A DNA stretch of 64,000 nt from Pseudosporangium ferrugineum (GTDB taxonomy: Bacteria; Actinomycetota; Actinomycetes; Mycobacteriales; Micromonosporaceae), in assembly GCF_003002065.1 (NCBI RefSeq), contig NZ_PVZG01000002.1:124001-188000 (forward strand), read 5' to 3'. Each line of letters opens with the position of its first letter. Within the stretch, counting starts at the first letter, position 1. The position numbers were made by a program, and so were the translations under genes. Under the pieces are notes generated by a model. It saw only the letters and a program-made list of their open reading frames with translations. It ran no database searches and was not told the origin of the DNA. Positions 35,341 to 44,019 of this stretch are shown here, one piece after another.

Positions 35341-35669
35341 CCCTCCACGGGGCCGAGCACCGGTGCGAAGATCTCCCGGCCGGCCTCCTGGAGCCGGGCG
35401 AGCCCGTCGTTGACCGCCGCCAGCACCAGCGTTCCCACGGTGTCGGCGTCGTACCGGCGGTAGGTGTCGGGGTCGATGCTGACGTCGACGAACTGCCCGG
35501 TGCCGAGGAGCCGTACGGTCACCTCGCCGCTGCCCGCGTAGCCGGTGATCTCGCGCGTCTCCAGCTCGTGCTGGAGTTCGCCGATCCGTTCGGTGCCGGC
35601 GCGTACCTCCTCGAGCAGGTCGTCCAGTGAGGCGCGGAGCTGCTCGGTGCCGGGCTGACTGAGTTCCAT
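35337..35669 (-). CDS. YbaB/EbfC-like protein of ESX locus
   Basis: A 110-aa protein with an N-terminal coiled helix (ASLDDLLEEVRAGTERIGELQHELE), a central beta-hairpin (GEVTVRLLGTGQFVDVSIDP) and a C-terminal helix, the YbaB fold order. In ESX and EspG-type loci, such proteins occur with unproven DNA-binding or chaperone roles. It is coupled to eccD by a GTGA overlap. ATG 35669. Confidence 0.75.
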   Translation of the reverse strand: MELSQPGTEQLRASLDDLLEEVRAGTERIGELQHELETREITGYAGSGEVTVRLLGTGQFVDVSIDPDTYRRYDADTVGTLVLAAVNDGLARLQEAGREIFAPVLGPVEG

Positions 35670-35697
35670 CGGACGTACCTTCTCTTCTCGTGGCGGG

Positions 35698-36273
35698 TCA
35701 GCGGGCGGTGCCCGGAAGCAGGGAGCCCAGTTCCTTCGCGATCGTGGCGAGGAGGGTGACGATCGCTGCCACGCGTACGGTGGCGATGGTGTCCAGGGTG
35801 GCCTTCGTGGAGCCGGCGAACGACGCCAGCCCCGACGTGGCGCTGACCGCCAGCGATCTCGCCGCGGCGTGGGTGTGCGGGTGTGCCAGCAGGGACGCCA
35901 CCACGGGATTCACCGAGCCGACCACCGACCGGTAGGCCTGCTGGATCAGCGTCAGGGCCGTGGCGACACCCGCCAGCTCGGCCTGGAAGGTCTCGACGGC
36001 CTTGACGATGCGCTGGAACACGGCGATGGTCTCGCCGAGCTTGCCGAGCGCTCCGTCCGAGGCGGAGCCGCCGGGCCAGGCCCGGCGCAGGGCGTCGCCG
36101 GAGTCGCCGACGCCGTTCACGACGCCGGCGAGCCTGCCGATGTGGCCGGCCAGCTCGGTGACGTACCGCAGGACCTGGCCCGGTTCCGTGCCGGCGATCC
36201 ACGGCAGGACCGTGGCACCGGGTCCGCGGCCACCCGCGGCGGCGTCCATGGCCGAGGAGTTGGGGAAGTACAT
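35698..36273 (-). CDS. ESX-locus WXG-like protein
   Basis: A 191-aa helical protein without a signal peptide. A WPGGSASDGALGKL turn near residue 66 resembles the WXG hairpin, and later Ala/Val-rich helices (VRVAAIVTLLATIAKELG) could insert in a membrane. It lies 28 bp upstream of the YbaB-like gene. Probably a secreted ESX effector or substrate partner. No specific family assigned. Confidence 0.65.
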   Translation of the reverse strand: MYFPNSSAMDAAAGGRGPGATVLPWIAGTEPGQVLRYVTELAGHIGRLAGVVNGVGDSGDALRRAWPGGSASDGALGKLGETIAVFQRIVKAVETFQAELAGVATALTLIQQAYRSVVGSVNPVVASLLAHPHTHAAARSLAVSATSGLASFAGSTKATLDTIATVRVAAIVTLLATIAKELGSLLPGTAR

Positions 36274-36293
36274 GCCGGGCTCCGATCTGTGGG

Positions 36294-36617
36294 TCAGCGG
36301 TGGTGTTCCCCGGCGGCCATCCGGTGCAGCGTCCCGGCGATCCGATCGTCGTGGCCCGCGTAGCCCTCCGCGCTCGCGGCCACCCGCTCGTTGAGCTTCT
36401 GCAGGACGACGGCGACCGCCTCGAGGGCGACGACCAGCTGCTGCTGGGCGGAGGCGCTGGAGGTCGCGGCGGCGCCGCCGATGTGCCCGTACGCGGCGGC
36501 CGGCAGGGTCACGCCGCCCGCATCCCGCGTGCCCGCCCGGAACTGCGACAGCAGGCCGTCCAGCCCCGCGACGACCTTCAGCACCTCCGGGACGGAGATC
36601 TCGTATCCGGTGCCCAT
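36294..36617 (-). CDS. EspC-like type VII secretion target
   Basis: A 107-aa helical hairpin protein (YEISVPEVLKVVAGLDGLLSQ ..., shortened here to ISVPEVLKVVAGLDGL), resembling the EspC/DUF2580 group of ESX-associated secreted proteins. ATG 36617 sits five bases after GGGAGG. GTG 36620 immediately precedes it but leaves no spacer. It heads the minus-strand ESX operon and is divergent from eccC. Confidence 0.7.
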   Translation of the reverse strand: MGTGYEISVPEVLKVVAGLDGLLSQFRAGTRDAGGVTLPAAAYGHIGGAAATSSASAQQQLVVALEAVAVVLQKLNERVAASAEGYAGHDDRIAGTLHRMAAGEHHR

Positions 36618-36683
36618 CACGCCTCCCTCGGCCGATCCGACGCTCTCCGCACCGACGCTAGGAGGGCATCCGAGCCGCGGTAA

Positions 36684-36721
36684 CGGCGGAATTACCCACG
36701 CTGTCGCCGCAGAAATGCCGA
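36684..36721 (+). promoter_or_regulatory. tandem regulatory elements upstream of eccC
   Basis: ACGGCGGAATTACCC (36684-36698) and GCCGCAGAAATGCC (36707-36720) have cores GGAATTACC and AGAAATGCC, 23 bp apart, about two helical turns. The first matches the element at 31027 at 13 of 15 positions. A -10-like TAGCGG lies at 36759-36764 before eccC. Confidence 0.5.
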
Positions 36722-36796
36722 CTGTCGCCGGGCCGGGCGAGGGGCGACCGTGGGGCGTAGCGGAACGACAGCCGGCCGCCAGAGCGGGAGACGACC

Positions 36797-39700
36797 ATGT
36801 CCGGAGAACGGTTCACGCACGGCCCCGGCACCCCCGCGGTGGCCAGGCCGCCGGCGGAGATCGTGCTGCAACCGCCGCCGGCGATTCCCCGCTCCGGCGG
36901 CACCCGCGGTGCGCAGCAGCTGATGTTCATGCTGCCGATGATGATCGGGATGGGCGCGATGTCGTTCGTCTACATCGGCCGGTCGAGCGGCATCGGCACG
37001 GTGGTCTTCGGCGGTCTGTTCGTGATCGTGATGGGCGGCATGCTCGTGATGACCCTGTCCGGCGGCCGGATGGCCAAGAAGGCCCAGATCAACGACGAGC
37101 GCCGGGACTACCTGCGCTACCTGGCCGGGCTGCGGGACGCCGTACGGCAGGCGGCGGCGCGCCAGCGCGAGGGGATGCTGGAGGCCCTGCCGGCTCCCGG
37201 CGACCTCTGGACCCTCGCCGGCACGCCCCGCATGTGGCGCCGGCGCGTCACCGATCCCGGCTTCGGCCGGGTGCGCGTCGGCCTCGGCCCGCAGCGTCTC
37301 GCCACCGCCCTGCGCCCGCCGCAGACCGCGCCGCTGGAGGAGCTGGACCCCGTCTCGTCCACGTCGCTCAAGCGGTTCCTGCGGGCGTACGCCGTGGTCG
37401 ACGACCTGCCCGTGGCCGTGTCGCTGCGCGCCTTCACCAGGATCGCCATCGGCGGCGAACCGGTCGGCGCCCGCGACCTGGCCCGGGCCGTCGTCGCCCA
37501 CCTCGCTGCCCTGCACGCCCCCGACGACCTGCGGATCGCGGTCTGCGTGGACGATGCCGGGGCATCCGCCTGGGACTGGGTGAAGTGGCTACCGCACGCG
37601 GCGCACCCGGTCCGCGCCGACGCCACCGGCCCGCTGCGGCTCTTCGCCGGGGGGACCCGCGACCTCGCCGGGCTCGTCGCCGGGGACCTCGCCGGGCGGC
37701 CCAGGTTCCAGCCGGGCGCCGGCGCACCCGCGGGCATGGTGCATCTGGTCGTCGTGCGGGACCTGGCGGGCGGTGCCGCCGCGGGCACGGCTCCCGGAGA
37801 AGGGCTCGCCGGTGTCACCGTCGTCGACGTCGGCGGCGCGGGGGACCGGTCCGCCACGGTGCTCGGCCTCGTCGTCGCGGACGGGCGCCTGGGGGTACGC
37901 CGGCCGGAGGGGACCGTGCTGGCCGGCGTACCGGACGGGCTCGATCCGGTGACGGCCGAGGCCGTGGCGCGGCAGTTCGCGCCCTGGCACCGCCGTGCGC
38001 CCGCCGGGAACGGCGCCGGCGCGACCGGACCGGCGGAGCTGGCCGGCCTGCTGGGCATCGGCGAGCCGCGTGACCTCGACGTGGCGCAGACGTGGCGTCC
38101 GCGACCGGCCGGGGACCGCCTGCGGGTCCCGCTCGGCACCGACCTGCACGGCGAGCCCGTCCTGCTCGACCTGAAGGAATCCGCCGAGGGCGGCATGGGC
38201 CCGCACGGGCTGGTCATCGGCGCCACCGGATCCGGCAAGAGCGAGCTGCTGCGGACGCTGGTCACCGGCCTGGTCACCACGCACTCGTCCGAGACGCTCA
38301 ACCTGGCCCTGGTCGACTTCAAGGGCGGCGCGACGTTCACCGGCATGGCCGATCTGCCGCACACCTGCGCGGTCATCACCAACCTCGCCGCCGAGCTCAC
38401 CCTCGTCGACCGGATGGGCGACGCGCTGCGCGGCGAGATGGTCCGGCGCCAGGAACTGCTGCGCGCCGCCGGGAACTACGCGTCCGTCCGCGACTACGAG
38501 AAGGCCCGGCAGGCCGGTGCCGACCTGGCGCCGGTGCCGTCCCTGCTGGTCATCATCGACGAGTTCAGCGAGCTGCTGTCGTCGCGGCCGGAGTTCATCG
38601 AGCTGTTCGTGATGATCGGGCGGCTCGGCCGGAGCCTGGCGATCCACCTGCTGCTGGCCTCCCAGCGGCTCGAGGAGGGGCGGCTGCGCGGGCTGGACAG
38701 CCATCTGAGCTACCGGATCGGGCTGCGCACCTTCTCCGCCGCGGAGAGCCGCACGGTGCTGGGCGTGCCCGACGCGTACGAGCTGCCGGGCGAGCCGGGC
38801 GCCGGCTATCTGAAGATGGACACCACGACGCTGCGGCGGTTCAGGGCGGCATACGTCTCCGGGCCGGTGGGTTCGCCGCGGCGCGGGCCGAAGGGTCCCG
38901 GCCGGCGCGAGCCTGAGCCGGTGCCGTTCACCGCGCGCGCCGTCGCTGCCGCCGGGCCGCCGCCGGTGGCGCCGTCCGCACTGGACGCGACCGGACCCTC
39001 CACGATGGAGGTGCTGCTGGGCCGGTTGGGGGGCAGGGGCCCGGCGGCGCACCGGATCTGGTTGCCGCCGCTCGCCGAGCCGCCCACAATCGACGAGCTT
39101 CTGCCCCCGCTCGGCGCGGACGAGCGGCGGGGACTGTGCCCGGCGGGCTGGGACGGCAACGGGCGGCTGACCGTACCCGTCGCGGTGGTCGACAAGCCGT
39201 TCGAGCAGCGCCGGGACGTGTTGTGGGCGGACCTGTCCGGCGCCGCGGGCAACGCCGTGGTGGTGGGCGCACCGCAGAGCGGGAAGAGCACGCTGCTGCG
39301 TACCCTGGTCTGCGCCCTGTCCCTGACCCACACCCCGCGCGAGGTCCAGTTCTTCCTGATGGACATGGGCGGCGGGGCGCTGTCCACGCTGTCCGGGCTG
39401 CCCCACGTGAGCGGGGTGGCCGGCCGCCTCGACGCGGAACGCTGCCGGCGCATCGTGGCCGAACTCGACTGCCTGCTCACCGAGCGGGAGGCGCTGTTCC
39501 AGGAGCACGGCATCGACTCGATGGCGGCGTTCCGGCGCGATCCGCCGGCCGGTGCGGACGGCCGGGTCTTCGGCGACGTGTTCCTGGTCATCGACGGCTG
39601 GATGACCCTGCGCCAGGAGTACGAGGCGCTCTCCGAGACGATCTCCTCGCTGGCGGCCCGCGGCCTCGGCTACGGCATCCACGTCGTGCTGTCGGTCAGC

Positions 39701-40714
39701 CGCTGGATGGAGCTGCGGCCGGCCCTGCGGGACATGATCGGCACCCAGTTCGAGCTGCGGCTCGGCGACCCGTCCGACTCCGCCGTCGACCGCCGCGCCG
39801 CGGCCGCGGTGCCCACCGCCGCCGGGCGCGGGGTGACCCGCGACAAGCTCCACTTCCTCGCCGCCCTGCCCCGCCTCGACCACAGCCGGTCCGGGGACGA
39901 CGTGGCGGCCGGGATCGCGGACCTGGCACGCCGCGTCGCGCGGGCCTGGCCCGGCGGGAGGGCCCCGCAGGTACGCCTGCTGCCCCGCCTGCTGCCCGCC
40001 GCGCAACTACCGGCGGCGGACGGGAGCCGCCCGGTGCCGATCGGCATCGCCGAGGCGGATCTGCGCCCCATCGCCCTCGACTTCGACGCCGACCCGCACC
40101 TCATCGTGTTCGGCGACAACGAGTCCGGCAAGTCCGGCCTGCTGCGCCTGCTCGCCAGTGGCCTGACGGACCGGTACGCGCCGGCCGAGGCCGCGATCCT
40201 GGTCGTGGACTACCGCCGCAGCCTGCTCGACGTGGTGACCGGCGAGCATCTGCTGGCGTACGCGGGCTCCGAACCGACCCTGACCGCGACGATCGGCGAC
40301 GTGGCGAAGGGGATGCGGGACCGGTTGCCCGGGCCCGGCGTCACCTCGGAGGAGCTGCGCCGCCGCTCCTGGTGGACCGGCCCGGAGCTCTTCATCCTGG
40401 TCGACGACTACGACCTGGTCGCCGGGCCGGGCGGCAACCCGCTGCTCGCGCTGGCCGACCTGCTGCCGCACTCGCGCGACATCGGCCTGCACCTGCTCGT
40501 GGCCCGGCGCAGCGGCGGTGCCGGGCGGGCCCTCTACGAGCCGGTCCTGCAACGCCTGCGGGAGCTCGGCACCCCGGGAATCCTGCTCTCCGGCGCCAAG
40601 GACGAGGGCGCGCTGCTGGGCGGGCTCAAGCCCAGCCCCCGCCCGCCCGGCCAGGGCCAGTACGTCGGCCGGCGCGGCGACGCGTCCGTCCTGCAGGTCG
40701 CGTGGGGTGGGTAG
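36797..40714 (+). CDS. eccC: EccC, FtsK/SpoIIIE ATPase of type VII secretion
   Basis: A 1305-aa motor protein. Two N-terminal membrane helices (about 42-90), then three ATPase domains with Walker A motifs GATGSGKSELL (about 475), GAPQSGKSTLL (about 823) and GDNESGKSGLL (about 1106). Walker B sequences are LLVIIDEFSEL, VFLVIDGWM and LFILVDDYD. Only the first has a catalytic DE pair, as in other ESX systems. It energizes secretion and binds the C-terminal signal of EsxB-like substrates. It is transcribed away from eccB/eccD and towards the esx genes, as a single uninterrupted chain. Confidence 0.95.
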   Translation: MSGERFTHGPGTPAVARPPAEIVLQPPPAIPRSGGTRGAQQLMFMLPMMIGMGAMSFVYIGRSSGIGTVVFGGLFVIVMGGMLVMTLSGGRMAKKAQINDERRDYLRYLAGLRDAVRQAAARQREGMLEALPAPGDLWTLAGTPRMWRRRVTDPGFGRVRVGLGPQRLATALRPPQTAPLEELDPVSSTSLKRFLRAYAVVDDLPVAVSLRAFTRIAIGGEPVGARDLARAVVAHLAALHAPDDLRIAVCVDDAGASAWDWVKWLPHAAHPVRADATGPLRLFAGGTRDLAGLVAGDLAGRPRFQPGAGAPAGMVHLVVVRDLAGGAAAGTAPGEGLAGVTVVDVGGAGDRSATVLGLVVADGRLGVRRPEGTVLAGVPDGLDPVTAEAVARQFAPWHRRAPAGNGAGATGPAELAGLLGIGEPRDLDVAQTWRPRPAGDRLRVPLGTDLHGEPVLLDLKESAEGGMGPHGLVIGATGSGKSELLRTLVTGLVTTHSSETLNLALVDFKGGATFTGMADLPHTCAVITNLAAELTLVDRMGDALRGEMVRRQELLRAAGNYASVRDYEKARQAGADLAPVPSLLVIIDEFSELLSSRPEFIELFVMIGRLGRSLAIHLLLASQRLEEGRLRGLDSHLSYRIGLRTFSAAESRTVLGVPDAYELPGEPGAGYLKMDTTTLRRFRAAYVSGPVGSPRRGPKGPGRREPEPVPFTARAVAAAGPPPVAPSALDATGPSTMEVLLGRLGGRGPAAHRIWLPPLAEPPTIDELLPPLGADERRGLCPAGWDGNGRLTVPVAVVDKPFEQRRDVLWADLSGAAGNAVVVGAPQSGKSTLLRTLVCALSLTHTPREVQFFLMDMGGGALSTLSGLPHVSGVAGRLDAERCRRIVAELDCLLTEREALFQEHGIDSMAAFRRDPPAGADGRVFGDVFLVIDGWMTLRQEYEALSETISSLAARGLGYGIHVVLSVSRWMELRPALRDMIGTQFELRLGDPSDSAVDRRAAAAVPTAAGRGVTRDKLHFLAALPRLDHSRSGDDVAAGIADLARRVARAWPGGRAPQVRLLPRLLPAAQLPAADGSRPVPIGIAEADLRPIALDFDADPHLIVFGDNESGKSGLLRLLASGLTDRYAPAEAAILVVDYRRSLLDVVTGEHLLAYAGSEPTLTATIGDVAKGMRDRLPGPGVTSEELRRRSWWTGPELFILVDDYDLVAGPGGNPLLALADLLPHSRDIGLHLLVARRSGGAGRALYEPVLQRLRELGTPGILLSGAKDEGALLGGLKPSPRPPGQGQYVGRRGDASVLQVAWGG

Positions 40715-40791
40715 AAGTGCCGTACCCGCGGCCCCCGGCCGCTCATAGCCTCGGAAGCACACCATCCACCACGGAGTGAGGGAGGAACGTC

Positions 40792-41139
40792 ATGGCCGGA
40801 ACCGGATTCCAGAGCGACGCCGCCGCGATGGCGCGGGCGGTCACCGGATTCCACGAGTCCGCCGCCGACGCACGCTCGACCATGAGCGCGCTCGAGGGCG
40901 ACCTGACGAGCATGCTCAACCAGTACCGGGGCGCGCAGGCGCAGGCCTTCTGGCAGCTGCACCGGCGGCTGCAGGAGGACATGCGCAGCGCCGGCCAGGA
41001 ACTCGACCTGATGTCGCAGCTGGTCGGCGACAGCGCCGCCAACTACGACACCGGCGACACCGATGTCGCGTCGACGCTCAACACGCTGTCCGGCCAGACC
41101 GGCAACAGCACGGTCCTGAACCGTCTCGCCGGCGCCTGA
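40792..41139 (+). CDS. WXG100-like protein with YxxxD signal
   Basis: A 115-aa helix-turn-helix protein: helix 1, turn with YRGAQAQAFW in place of WXG, helix 2, then YDTGD matching the YxxxD/E type VII export signal. This fits the CFP-10-like (signal-bearing) partner of a pair. AGGGAGGA ribosome site precedes ATG 40792. An AGAAGTGCC element lies at 40713-40721, overlapping the eccC stop. Confidence 0.85.
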   Translation: MAGTGFQSDAAAMARAVTGFHESAADARSTMSALEGDLTSMLNQYRGAQAQAFWQLHRRLQEDMRSAGQELDLMSQLVGDSAANYDTGDTDVASTLNTLSGQTGNSTVLNRLAGA

Positions 41140-41174
41140 CCGCGCCCGCCCACCGATCAGAAGGGTTTGCCGAC

Positions 41175-41480
41175 ATGCCATCCGCCGAGGTCATCAACGT
41201 CGACTTCGCGGCGCTGCGCGCCGCCGCCGAATCGCTCTCCGTCAAGGCCAAGCGCCTCGAGGCCATCATGAACACCCTCCAGCAGTCGCTCGCGCCGATC
41301 AAGGAGACCTGGTACGCGTCCGGCAGCTCCGCCGGCCAGGCCGCCGAGCAGAGCGAGACCCGGCTGCGTACCGCCGTCGCGGACATCACCGCGGTCATCG
41401 CCCAGTTCTCCGCGAAGACGACCGAGGCGCACGACATGCAGGTGGCGCTGGAGAACAAGAACACCAGCTTCTTCGGCTGA
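41175..41480 (+). CDS. WXG100 family protein
   Basis: A 101-aa helical hairpin protein with the turn TWYASGSSAG, a WxxxG variant of the WXG motif, near residue 47. It lacks a clear YxxxD signal, so it is probably the ESAT-6-like partner of the 40792 product. The genes are 35 bp apart and followed by a strong hairpin, the usual arrangement for abundant esx pairs. Confidence 0.88.
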   Translation: MPSAEVINVDFAALRAAAESLSVKAKRLEAIMNTLQQSLAPIKETWYASGSSAGQAAEQSETRLRTAVADITAVIAQFSAKTTEAHDMQVALENKNTSFFG

Positions 41481-41497
41481 CCTTTCCCGTACGCCCA

Positions 41498-41530
41498 CGG
41501 CAGTGCCACGCCTACCGGGTGGCACTGCCG
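41498..41530. terminator. hairpin after the esx pair
   Basis: A perfect 12-bp stem (CGGCAGTGCCAC 41498-41509 with GTGGCACTGCCG 41519-41530) with a 9-base loop. It lies between the esx pair and the next gene in the same direction. It would stabilise the esx message and lower downstream expression. Confidence 0.8.
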
Positions 41531-41551
41531 CACCGAACCGAGGAGGCGGCT

Positions 41552-41899
41552 GTGCCCGAGAACTCCGGTGCCGGCTCGTTCCAGGTACGCCCCGGGGAGC
41601 TCGAGCGGCTCGCCGATGAACTTGCCGCCCAGCGGGACGCCGTACGCCATCCGGCCGACCGGCTCGCCGCGCTGGGCGCCGATCCGCTGGAGCCGGGCGG
41701 GTTCGCGGAGGCGTACGCCCTGCGCGAGGCGCACGCGGCGGCGGCGCTGCGGATGCACCAGCTCGCGTACGCCGTCGCCATGGCGGTGGACTTCGCCGAG
41801 GAGGTGACCCGGGCGATGGCCGCGGGCTACCGCGCCGCCGACGAGTCGATCGCCGACTCGTACCGGGCCCTCTACGCCGCACCGGCGCGGGAGGGATGA
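41552..41899 (+). CDS. EspC-like type VII secretion target
   Basis: A 115-aa helical protein beginning with GTG after GAGGAGG (41540-41546). The pattern FQVRPGELERLADELAAQRD fits the EspC/DUF2580 group of ESX substrates. It has no signal peptide. It lies five bases before the PPE-like gene, and the two products probably form a complex. Confidence 0.75.
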   Translation: MPENSGAGSFQVRPGELERLADELAAQRDAVRHPADRLAALGADPLEPGGFAEAYALREAHAAAALRMHQLAYAVAMAVDFAEEVTRAMAAGYRAADESIADSYRALYAAPAREG

Positions 41900-41903
41900 C
41901 GCG

Positions 41904-43067
41904 ATGCGAGCCGTGGATCCGCCGGACGTCTGGACCGACTTCTCGCGCTACCCGCACGAGGAGCTGATCCGGGCGCTGTCGATCAGCAACCCCCACGAGA
42001 TCGTGGCCGCCGGTGACGCCTGGGCCGCGGTGGCGGCGGCCCTGTTCGAGCGGGCGCAGGACATCGCCGATCGCTCCGGGGCGCTCTCGTCGAGCTGGAC
42101 CGGCGCCGCCGCCGACCGCTACCGCACCATGACAACCGAACTTCTGACCGGCGTACGCCGGATCGCCGCGACCGCGCAGGAGGCCCGCGACCTCATGTAC
42201 GCCGCCGGTGAGGCCCTGCACGCCGCGTGGACGGCCATGCCCGCGGTCTCCGGCGAGGAGGCCCGCAGGCAGGCGGTGCTGATCATGGCCCGGCTCGCCG
42301 AGCGGTATCTCGCCGTGACGGCCGAGCTCAACGAGACGATGTCGCAGCTGCTGCCGGCGGGAACCGATCCGGCGCTCGCCGGCGCGGGCGGGGCGCCGTC
42401 CGGCTCGCTGCCGCCCGGGCAACTCGTCTTCGGCAACCCGTCGGGGCCGGTCGCGGGCGGCCGGCCACCGCTGTTCGGCGGGATGCTGCCGGCCGGGCTG
42501 GCGGCGGCGGGCCTGGTGCTCGGCCGGCCGTTCCTGCCCAGCCTGCTGACTCCGCGGCGCGGGGGACCTCCGCCCGCCGCCGCGGTTCCCCCGGTTCCGC
42601 CGGCTTCCCCGGTGGCGGGCGGGGCCGGCCCGGGTGGCGGCGGGCCGGCCCTCCCGGAAGCCACGCTGCCCACCGCGGCCAGCGCCGGTCCGGGCCTGGG
42701 CGGCGGGCCGGCTCCGATGGCCGGCCCGGGTCCGGGCGGCGGTGGGTCCGCCCTGGGTGGGGGCGGCGCGGCGTTGCCGTCGCTGCCCGACCCGGGCGCA
42801 ACGGCGGCCGGCGGCGGCGCTCCGGCGGGTCAGGCGCCGCCCGGCGGCATCGCGGCCGCCTCCGGCGGCGGTGCCGGAACCGGCGCGGGTGGCATGCGGG
42901 GGATGCCGATGATCCCCATGATGCCGATGGGCATGGGCGGCGCCGAGGGCGGCGGCGGCCGGCGGATCCCGCAGTGGCTCGTCGAGACCGAGGACGTCTG
43001 GGGCGAACCGGCCGTGGTGACCTCCTCGGTCATCGGCGACGAGGGCGCGGCGGGCACGTGGTGGTGA
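41904..43067 (+). CDS. PPE-like ESX protein with Gly/Pro-rich linker
   Basis: A 387-aa protein. The N-terminal domain (about 1-165) is helical with a SSWTGAAADRY WXG turn. Then comes a long Gly/Pro/Ala-rich low-complexity region (about 175-350), and a conserved-looking tail RRIPQWLVETEDVWGEP. This is the layout of PPE-like type VII proteins in non-mycobacterial actinobacteria. The GC-rich linker contains met-rich MIPMMPMGMGG. It overlaps the convergent kinase gene by 38 bp. Confidence 0.78.
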   Translation: MRAVDPPDVWTDFSRYPHEELIRALSISNPHEIVAAGDAWAAVAAALFERAQDIADRSGALSSSWTGAAADRYRTMTTELLTGVRRIAATAQEARDLMYAAGEALHAAWTAMPAVSGEEARRQAVLIMARLAERYLAVTAELNETMSQLLPAGTDPALAGAGGAPSGSLPPGQLVFGNPSGPVAGGRPPLFGGMLPAGLAAAGLVLGRPFLPSLLTPRRGGPPPAAAVPPVPPASPVAGGAGPGGGGPALPEATLPTAASAGPGLGGGPAPMAGPGPGGGGSALGGGGAALPSLPDPGATAAGGGAPAGQAPPGGIAAASGGGAGTGAGGMRGMPMIPMMPMGMGGAEGGGGRRIPQWLVETEDVWGEPAVVTSSVIGDEGAAGTWW

Positions 43068-43842
43068 CCCGGGCCGGCATCCACAGCCGCACCCGGGTGC
43101 CGCGCCCCGGCGAGGAACCGATCTCGGCGTCCCCGCCGGCCTCCCGGACCCGGGCGGTGATCGACTGCCGGGTGCCGAAGCCCGGCGCGGTCCGCCCGGG
43201 GTCGAAGCCGCGGCCGTCGTCGCGTACCACGATCTCGACGCCGTGGCGCGCGGCGGCGATCCGGACGACCACCCGGCGCGCGGCGGCGTGCTTGATCACG
43301 TTGCCCAGGGCCTCGCGGGTGGCGTCGCGCAGGCACTCCTGCCGCCACGGCACCGGCTCGGGCAGGTCCGCGGCCGCCACGAGCTCCACCCGTGGCCCGT
43401 CGACCGGCATCTCCTCGACGAGCCCGGCCAGCGTCTGCGCCAGGGACAGCCGCGGCCCGGCCGGTGCCGCACCGCCCAGTTCCCCGAGGCTGCGCCGCAA
43501 CATCGCGGCCTGGCGGTGCGCCGTGCCGCGCAGCCGGGCCAGCGACTCGGCGGGGGAGAGGCGGTCGGCGGCGTCGGCGAGCGCCATCGTCTCCAGCGAC
43601 TGCAGGGCGGTGTCGTGCAGGGACCGCAGCAGACGCGCGCGCTCGGCGGCCCGGCCCGCCCGGTAGGCAGCCGACCGGACCCGGGCGAGCACCGCGCCCG
43701 TTCCCACGGCGACGCCCGCGGCCACCAGCACGGCGGCCCACCCGTTCGCCCTCGCCGCCGTCAGCAGCAGGATCAGCGCGGCGGCCGACCCGGCCGCCCA
43801 TCTCGGGCCCGTTCCCGGACCGGCGTACTCCATCGTCGACAT
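43030..43842 (-). CDS. NarL-type histidine kinase of ESX locus
   Basis: A 270-aa kinase with one or two short membrane helices (about 15-50) and no extracellular sensor domain. The HisKA_3-type phospho-acceptor is His in LLRSLHDTALQSLE, and the ATPase has EALGNVIKHAAARR and DDGRGFD. ATG 43842 follows GGGGAGG. No regulator gene adjoins it. Its natural partner is the LuxR-type regulator at 31707 at the opposite end of the locus. This split pairing is inference. Confidence 0.85.
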   Translation of the reverse strand: MSTMEYAGPGTGPRWAAGSAAALILLLTAARANGWAAVLVAAGVAVGTGAVLARVRSAAYRAGRAAERARLLRSLHDTALQSLETMALADAADRLSPAESLARLRGTAHRQAAMLRRSLGELGGAAPAGPRLSLAQTLAGLVEEMPVDGPRVELVAAADLPEPVPWRQECLRDATREALGNVIKHAAARRVVVRIAAARHGVEIVVRDDGRGFDPGRTAPGFGTRQSITARVREAGGDAEIGSSPGRGTRVRLWMPARVTTTCPPRPRRR

Positions 43843-43890
43843 CGGACCGCCTCCCCGCCCGGCCGCCGGCTCCCCGCGGCGGCCCCTGGC

Positions 43891-43979
43891 CGGTATTCCG
43901 GTCCGGACCCGGCGATCGGTTCTCGCCGGAGAAATATCCGGCAGCCGCGAACCGAACCGCACCCCGGGCGCGAAGTACC
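43891..43979. promoter_or_regulatory. palindromes in kinase upstream region
   Basis: GCCGGA-GAAATA-TCCGGC (43925-43942) is a palindrome with 6-bp arms. CGGTATTCCG (43891-43900) and GAAGTACC (43972-43979) resemble the cores of the ESX-locus elements. The region is the divergent promoter of the kinase and the 44020 gene. Confidence 0.45.
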
Positions 43980-44019
43980 TCCGTACGGCACTCGACGGAC
44001 CGGCCACGAGGGAGTTCCC

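Noticed and set aside
33488..35463. Long plus-strand frames opposite eccB/eccD
   Set aside because: Thr/Ala/Arg-rich shadow translations without motifs; the minus strand encodes recognisable ESX components.
42227..43666. Alternative plus-strand frame across the PPE-like gene
   Set aside because: Arg/Gly low-complexity shadow; the accepted frame has the helical WXG domain and a proper start.
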